Assembly (NCBI RefSeq): GCF_050389775.1
Contig: NZ_CP177144.1
Location: 3,100,001-3,164,000 of the forward strand
Length of the DNA stretch: 64,000 nucleotides
Reading direction: 5' to 3'
Source: Marinibacterium sp050389775
Lineage (GTDB): Bacteria > Pseudomonadota > Alphaproteobacteria > Rhodobacterales > Rhodobacteraceae
This document shows positions 60,601-64,000 of this stretch, piece after piece. A model generated the notes under the pieces. That model worked only from the letters and a program-made list of their open reading frames with translations, was not told the DNA's origin and did not search any database. The first letter of the stretch is position 1. Each line of letters starts with the position of its first letter. Made by a program: the position numbers and the translations under genes.

Positions 60601-60843
60601 GAAGGGTTGGGCCTGGCGGGGGCGTGGCAATCAAGCGGACGTCGGGACAATGGTGCGGCTCGGTTGGTGGCGTGGCGGGTTGGGCGTGACGGGTTTGGCG
60701 TGACGGGGCGGAAAAATGCCGCTAGGGGGCCGGAAAGTGGCGGTGGGCGACGTTTTGTCAGGACCTTTGGCTGTAGGATCAGCGCCACGATGCGTGCGAC
60801 GGCACGGGTTGTGCGGCACGACAGGACGAATATCGGGGCGGAC

Positions 60844-62895
60844 ATGACGGATGATGTGAGGCGGGACCAGGACCCGCTGGTGGTCTTCACGCCATCGGGG
60901 CGGCGCGGGCATTTCCCGGCCGGCACGCCGGTGCTGACGGCGGCGCGGCAGCTGGGCGTGGATCTCGATTCGGTCTGCGGCGGGCGGGGCATCTGTTCGA
61001 AATGCCAGGTCACCCCGTCCTATGGCGATTTCCCCAAGCACGGGGTCAGCGTCGGGCCGGATGCGCTGTCGGACTGGAACGCGGTGGAACAGCGGTACCA
61101 GGAAAAGCGCGGGCTGAAACCGGGGCGGCGGCTGGGCTGCCAGGCGGTGATCCGGGGCGACGTGGTGATCGACGTGCCGCCCGAAAGCCAGGTCCACCGG
61201 CAGGTCGTGCGCAAGGCGGCCAGCGAGCGGGTGATCGCGATGGACCCGGCGACGCGGCTTTACCTGGTCAGCGTCGATGCCCCCGACATGCACGAACCGT
61301 CCGGCGACCTGGAACGCCTGCAGGCCGCGCTGGAGGCGCAATGGGGGGTCAAAGGCGCACGGGCGGACCTGTCGCTGCTGGGCCGGTTGCAGGGCGCGCT
61401 GCGCAAGGGCGACTGGCAGGTCAGCGTGGCGGTTTTCGACGACCATACCCCCGACCCGCCGCGCATCATCGAGATCTGGCCCGGCCTGCATGAAGGCGGG
61501 CTGTTCGGGCTGGCCATCGACCTGGGCTCGACGACCATCGCCGCCAATCTGACCGATCTGGACGGCGGTGCCGTCGTGGCCTCGGCCGGGGTGATGAACC
61601 CGCAGATCCGGTTCGGCGAAGACCTGATGAGCCGGGTGTCCTATGCGATGATGAACCCCGGCGGCGCGGCCGAGATGACCGCCGCCGTGCGCGGCGCGCT
61701 GAACGACCTGGCCGGAGCGATTGCCGGCGAGGCCGGGATCGACCCGGCGCTGATCGTCGAGGCGGTGCTGGTCTGCAACCCGGTGATGCATCACCTGGCG
61801 CTGGGGATCGACCCGGTGGAACTGGGCCAGGCGCCCTTTGCCCTGGCCATGTCCGGTGCCCTGGCCCTGCCCGCCGCGCAACTTGAACTGTCGGCCGTAA
61901 ACCCCCGTGCCCGCGTCTATATCCTGCCCTGCATCGCCGGCCATGTCGGGGCCGATGCAGCGGCCGTCGCGCTGTCGGAAGAGCCGGGCAAATCCGACGA
62001 CCTGGTGCTGATCGTCGACGTGGGCACTAATGCCGAGCTGTTGCTGGGCGACCGCAGCCGGGTGCTGGCCTGTTCCTCGCCCACCGGCCCGGCCTTTGAA
62101 GGCGCCCAGATCAGCTCGGGCCAGCGCGCCGCGCCCGGGGCCATCGAACGGGTGCAGATCGATCCGCTCACCAAGGCGCCGCGCGTGCAGGTCATCGGCT
62201 GTGACCTGTGGTCGGACGACCCGGGCTTTGCCGCGGCCACGGCCACCACCGGGATCACCGGGATCTGCGGTTCGGGCATCATCGAGGCCGTGGCCGAAAT
62301 GCGCATGGCCGGGCTGCTGGATGCCGGCGGGCTGATCGGCGGGCCGGACCAGACCGGCACGCCGCGCTGCGAGCCTGACGGGCGAACCCATGCCTACCTG
62401 CTGCACGACGGCAGCGCCGAGGGCGGCCCGCGCATCACCGTGACCCAGGGCGACATCCGCGCGATCCAGCTGGCCAAGTCGGCGCTTTATGCCGGGGCGC
62501 GGCTGCTGATGGACGAGATGGGCGTCGACCGCGTCGACCGGGTGGTGCTGGCCGGAGCTTTCGGTGCCCATATCTCGCCGCGCCATGCCATGGTCCTGGG
62601 CATGATCCCCGACGCACCGCTGGACAAGGTGACCAGCGCGGGCAATGCCGCGGGCACCGGCGCGCGCATCGCCCTGTGCAACCGCGCCGCCCGGGCCGAG
62701 ATCGAGGCCACGGTGCACCGGATCACCAAGGTCGAAACGGCGATCGAGCCGCGCTTCCAGGAGCATTTCGTCAATGCCAATGCCATCCCCCATGCGGTGG
62801 ACGGCTTTCCCGAATTGTCAAAGCTGGTCACCCTGCCCGATGTCCGATTCAACACCGGCGGCGATCGCGAGGGCCGGCGCCGGCGGAGACGCTGA
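60844..62895 (+). CDS. Ferredoxin-ASKHA protein, RACo-like corrinoid activator (DUF4445 family)
   Basis: 683 residues. An N-terminal [2Fe-2S] ferredoxin domain has C45, C51, C54 and C99 (SVCGGRGICSKCQV, RRLGCQA). The C-terminal ASKHA-type ATPase part has LFGLAIDLGSTTIAANL and LVLIVDVGTNAELLLGDR with GAFGAHISP. RACo-like proteins use ATP to reactivate Co(II) corrinoid proteins of methyltransferase systems. Start ATG 60844 gives the family N-terminus. No corrinoid protein or trimethylamine/glycine-betaine methyltransferase is within the window, so its partner must be elsewhere. The Arg-rich end (GREGRRRRRR-like) is unusual. Confidence 0.85.
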   Translation: MTDDVRRDQDPLVVFTPSGRRGHFPAGTPVLTAARQLGVDLDSVCGGRGICSKCQVTPSYGDFPKHGVSVGPDALSDWNAVEQRYQEKRGLKPGRRLGCQAVIRGDVVIDVPPESQVHRQVVRKAASERVIAMDPATRLYLVSVDAPDMHEPSGDLERLQAALEAQWGVKGARADLSLLGRLQGALRKGDWQVSVAVFDDHTPDPPRIIEIWPGLHEGGLFGLAIDLGSTTIAANLTDLDGGAVVASAGVMNPQIRFGEDLMSRVSYAMMNPGGAAEMTAAVRGALNDLAGAIAGEAGIDPALIVEAVLVCNPVMHHLALGIDPVELGQAPFALAMSGALALPAAQLELSAVNPRARVYILPCIAGHVGADAAAVALSEEPGKSDDLVLIVDVGTNAELLLGDRSRVLACSSPTGPAFEGAQISSGQRAAPGAIERVQIDPLTKAPRVQVIGCDLWSDDPGFAAATATTGITGICGSGIIEAVAEMRMAGLLDAGGLIGGPDQTGTPRCEPDGRTHAYLLHDGSAEGGPRITVTQGDIRAIQLAKSALYAGARLLMDEMGVDRVDRVVLAGAFGAHISPRHAMVLGMIPDAPLDKVTSAGNAAGTGARIALCNRAARAEIEATVHRITKVETAIEPRFQEHFVNANAIPHAVDGFPELSKLVTLPDVRFNTGGDREGRRRRRR

Positions 62896-62932
62896 GCGGG
62901 CCGTCGATCAGGGCGTACCAAGGAAGGGAAAC

Positions 62933-63006
62933 TGGAGCGGGTAGCGGGAATCGAACCCGCGCGTTCAGCTTGGGAAGCTGACAGGCTACCATTACATCAT
63001 ACCCGC
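62933..63006 (-). tRNA. tRNA-Gly(CCC)
   Basis: 74 bases including encoded CCA. Minus strand: acceptor GCGGGTA pairs with TACCCGC; anticodon loop TTCCCAA gives anticodon CCC (codon GGG); T-arm GCGGGTTCGATTCCCGC. It lies between the corrinoid-activator gene and the acyl-CoA ligase. Confidence 0.96.
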
Positions 63007-63100
63007 CGCGGCGCTCTGTCTAGCCCGGCCCGCAGGCGGGCGCAACTGGAAAGAACGCGGCTGTCCCGGGGTCCCGCAGGCCCCCGGGACAACACCCGGT

Positions 63101-64000
63101 TCAGGCGTCCTGACCGGCCAGGATCGCGGCAAACTGCTCGCGCAGGTTGCGCTTGAGCACCTTGCCCGTGGCATTGCGCGGCAGCGCATCGACAAAGACC
63201 ACCCGGTCGGGGATCTGCCAGCGCGCGATCTTGCCCTCGTAATAGCCGCGCAGCTCGTCTTCGGTGGGCTCGGCGCCCTCGGCCTTGACGCCCACCAGGA
63301 TCGGCCGCTCGTCCCACTTGTCGTGATGCACGCCGACCACCGCCGCATCGGCCAGCATGGGATGGCCGATGGCAATGTTCTCCAGCTCGACCGAGGAAAT
63401 CCATTCGCCGCCCGACTTGATGATGTCCTTGGACCGGTCGCGGATCGTCAGGTAGCCGTCGGCATCGATCGAGGCCACGTCACCGGTGTCGAACCAGCCG
63501 TTGGTCAGGGTCTCGTCGCGGGTCTTGTGGAAATAGCTGTCCAGCACCCAATGGCCGCTGACATGCAGCTCGCCGGTGGCCTGGCCGTCGCGGGGCATCT
63601 CGTGGCCGGCATCGTCGACGATCTTCAGGTCGATGCCAAAGGGCGGCCGGCCCTGGCTTTCGCGCAGGCTGTGCAATTCGTCCTCGGGCAGGTCGAGATG
63701 CTTGGCCAGGGGCTGGTTGATCGACCCCAGCGGGCTGGTTTCCGACATGCCCCAGGCATGGATCGTGTCGACCCCGTAATCGTCGCGGAAGGTGGCGATC
63801 ATCGACGGCGGACAGGCCGATCCGCCGACCACCGTGCGCTGCAGGCTGTCCAGCGTCGAACCCACGGCCTTGGCATGACCCAGCAGGCCCAGCCAGATCG
63901 TCGGCACGCCCAGGGCCAGGGTGACCTTCCAGCGGTCGATCAGCCCGACCAGCGCCTCGCCATGCAGATCCTGCCCCGGCAGCACCAGCCGCGAGCCCGA
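63101..64000 (-). CDS. Acyl-CoA synthetase (AMP-binding), N-terminal part beyond the window
   Basis: The visible 299 residues are the C-terminal two-thirds of a fatty-acid or medium-chain acyl-CoA ligase: LALGVPTIWLGLL, core YGVDTIHAWGMSETSP (adenylation A5), GWFDTGDVASIDADGYLTI (A7), RSKDIIKSGGEWISS (A8) and the catalytic lysine near the end in PRNATGKVLKRNL. It activates a carboxylate with ATP and CoA. The gene runs off the right edge in frame. It could feed the beta-oxidation-like block at 0.5-7 kb, but they are far apart. Confidence 0.92.
   Translation of the reverse strand, partial: SGSRLVLPGQDLHGEALVGLIDRWKVTLALGVPTIWLGLLGHAKAVGSTLDSLQRTVVGGSACPPSMIATFRDDYGVDTIHAWGMSETSPLGSINQPLAKHLDLPEDELHSLRESQGRPPFGIDLKIVDDAGHEMPRDGQATGELHVSGHWVLDSYFHKTRDETLTNGWFDTGDVASIDADGYLTIRDRSKDIIKSGGEWISSVELENIAIGHPMLADAAVVGVHHDKWDERPILVGVKAEGAEPTEDELRGYYEGKIARWQIPDRVVFVDALPRNATGKVLKRNLREQFAAILAGQDA

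Larger units (their letters stand above)
60338..60843. other. Gap between guaB and the ferredoxin-ASKHA gene
   Basis: 506 bases, no gene. It holds one interspersed element (60516-60543), a GTGTGCG microsatellite (60571-60600) and a second short tandem of CGGGTTTGGCGTGA-like units near 60679-60706. These repeats suggest fast-changing sequence. It should contain divergent promoters, none clearly visible. Confidence 0.5.

Overview
The window is GC-rich chromosomal DNA from an alphaproteobacterium, most likely a marine member of the Rhodobacterales (Roseobacter group). The evidence is: both a CckA and a ChpT of the CtrA cell-cycle phosphorelay; an alphaproteobacterial SOS box (GTTC-N7-GTTC) in front of recA; an IscR-led SUF operon whose IscR has a single cysteine; an ornithine-lipid pair olsB-olsA; and several RTX-type secreted proteins. 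I see no insertion sequences, prophage, CRISPR array or rRNA genes. Three tRNA genes are present: Ser(CGA), Arg(CCG) and Gly(CCC).

Layout. 1-7.2 kb holds a catabolic block: nitronate monooxygenase (cut by the left edge), thiolase and two short-chain dehydrogenases on the minus strand, then two zinc-free medium-chain oxidoreductases and a MaoC hydratase on the plus strand, with a histidine phosphatase between them. It looks like beta-oxidation of an unidentified acyl or alicyclic substrate. An acyl-CoA ligase, cut by the right edge, lies at the far end of the window. 7.3-8.5 kb is aroQ plus a LuxR solo. 9.2-11 kb is rpsB-tsf. 11.4-14.7 kb is an RTX protein, olsA/olsB and a DUF3553 gene that is divergent from chpT. 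15.4-20.7 kb is housekeeping: rplU-rpmA, a GNAT gene, and obgE-proB-proA. 21-26 kb carries two DUF2059 genes, two tandem RTX paralogues and tRNA-Ser. 26.5-33.4 kb carries a DEAD-box helicase, a potassium-channel-like protein, an arylsulfatase, tRNA-Arg and an animal-type haem peroxidase.

33.4-42.6 kb is the SUF region on the minus strand: iscR, a NifS-like cysteine desulfurase, sufB, a YbjQ-like protein, sufC, sufD, two coupled Yip1-type membrane proteins and sufS. It is followed, after a gap, by a SAM methyltransferase that is a candidate DMSP-synthesis enzyme (DsyB). 42.7-50.6 kb holds a hydrolase, icd, YitT, an EmrE-like SMR pump, typA and small genes. 50.6-60.3 kb holds alaS, recA, a sulfotransferase-like gene, cckA, an RsmB-type methyltransferase and guaB. 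60.8-64 kb holds a ferredoxin-ASKHA (RACo-like) corrinoid-activator protein, tRNA-Gly and the acyl-CoA ligase.

The most unusual non-coding signals are four. A 20-bp-period tandem array lies at 5.54-5.65 kb. Two near-identical perfect palindromes sit between sufB and its downstream gene. A family of interspersed TATTT...AAGAAGAAGC elements has six to seven copies, one of them an inverted pair. A strong hairpin lies in an otherwise empty 570-bp stretch near 8.9 kb. The methyltransferase next to the SUF operon and the membrane-protein pair inside that operon are the best leads for biology that is not fully described.
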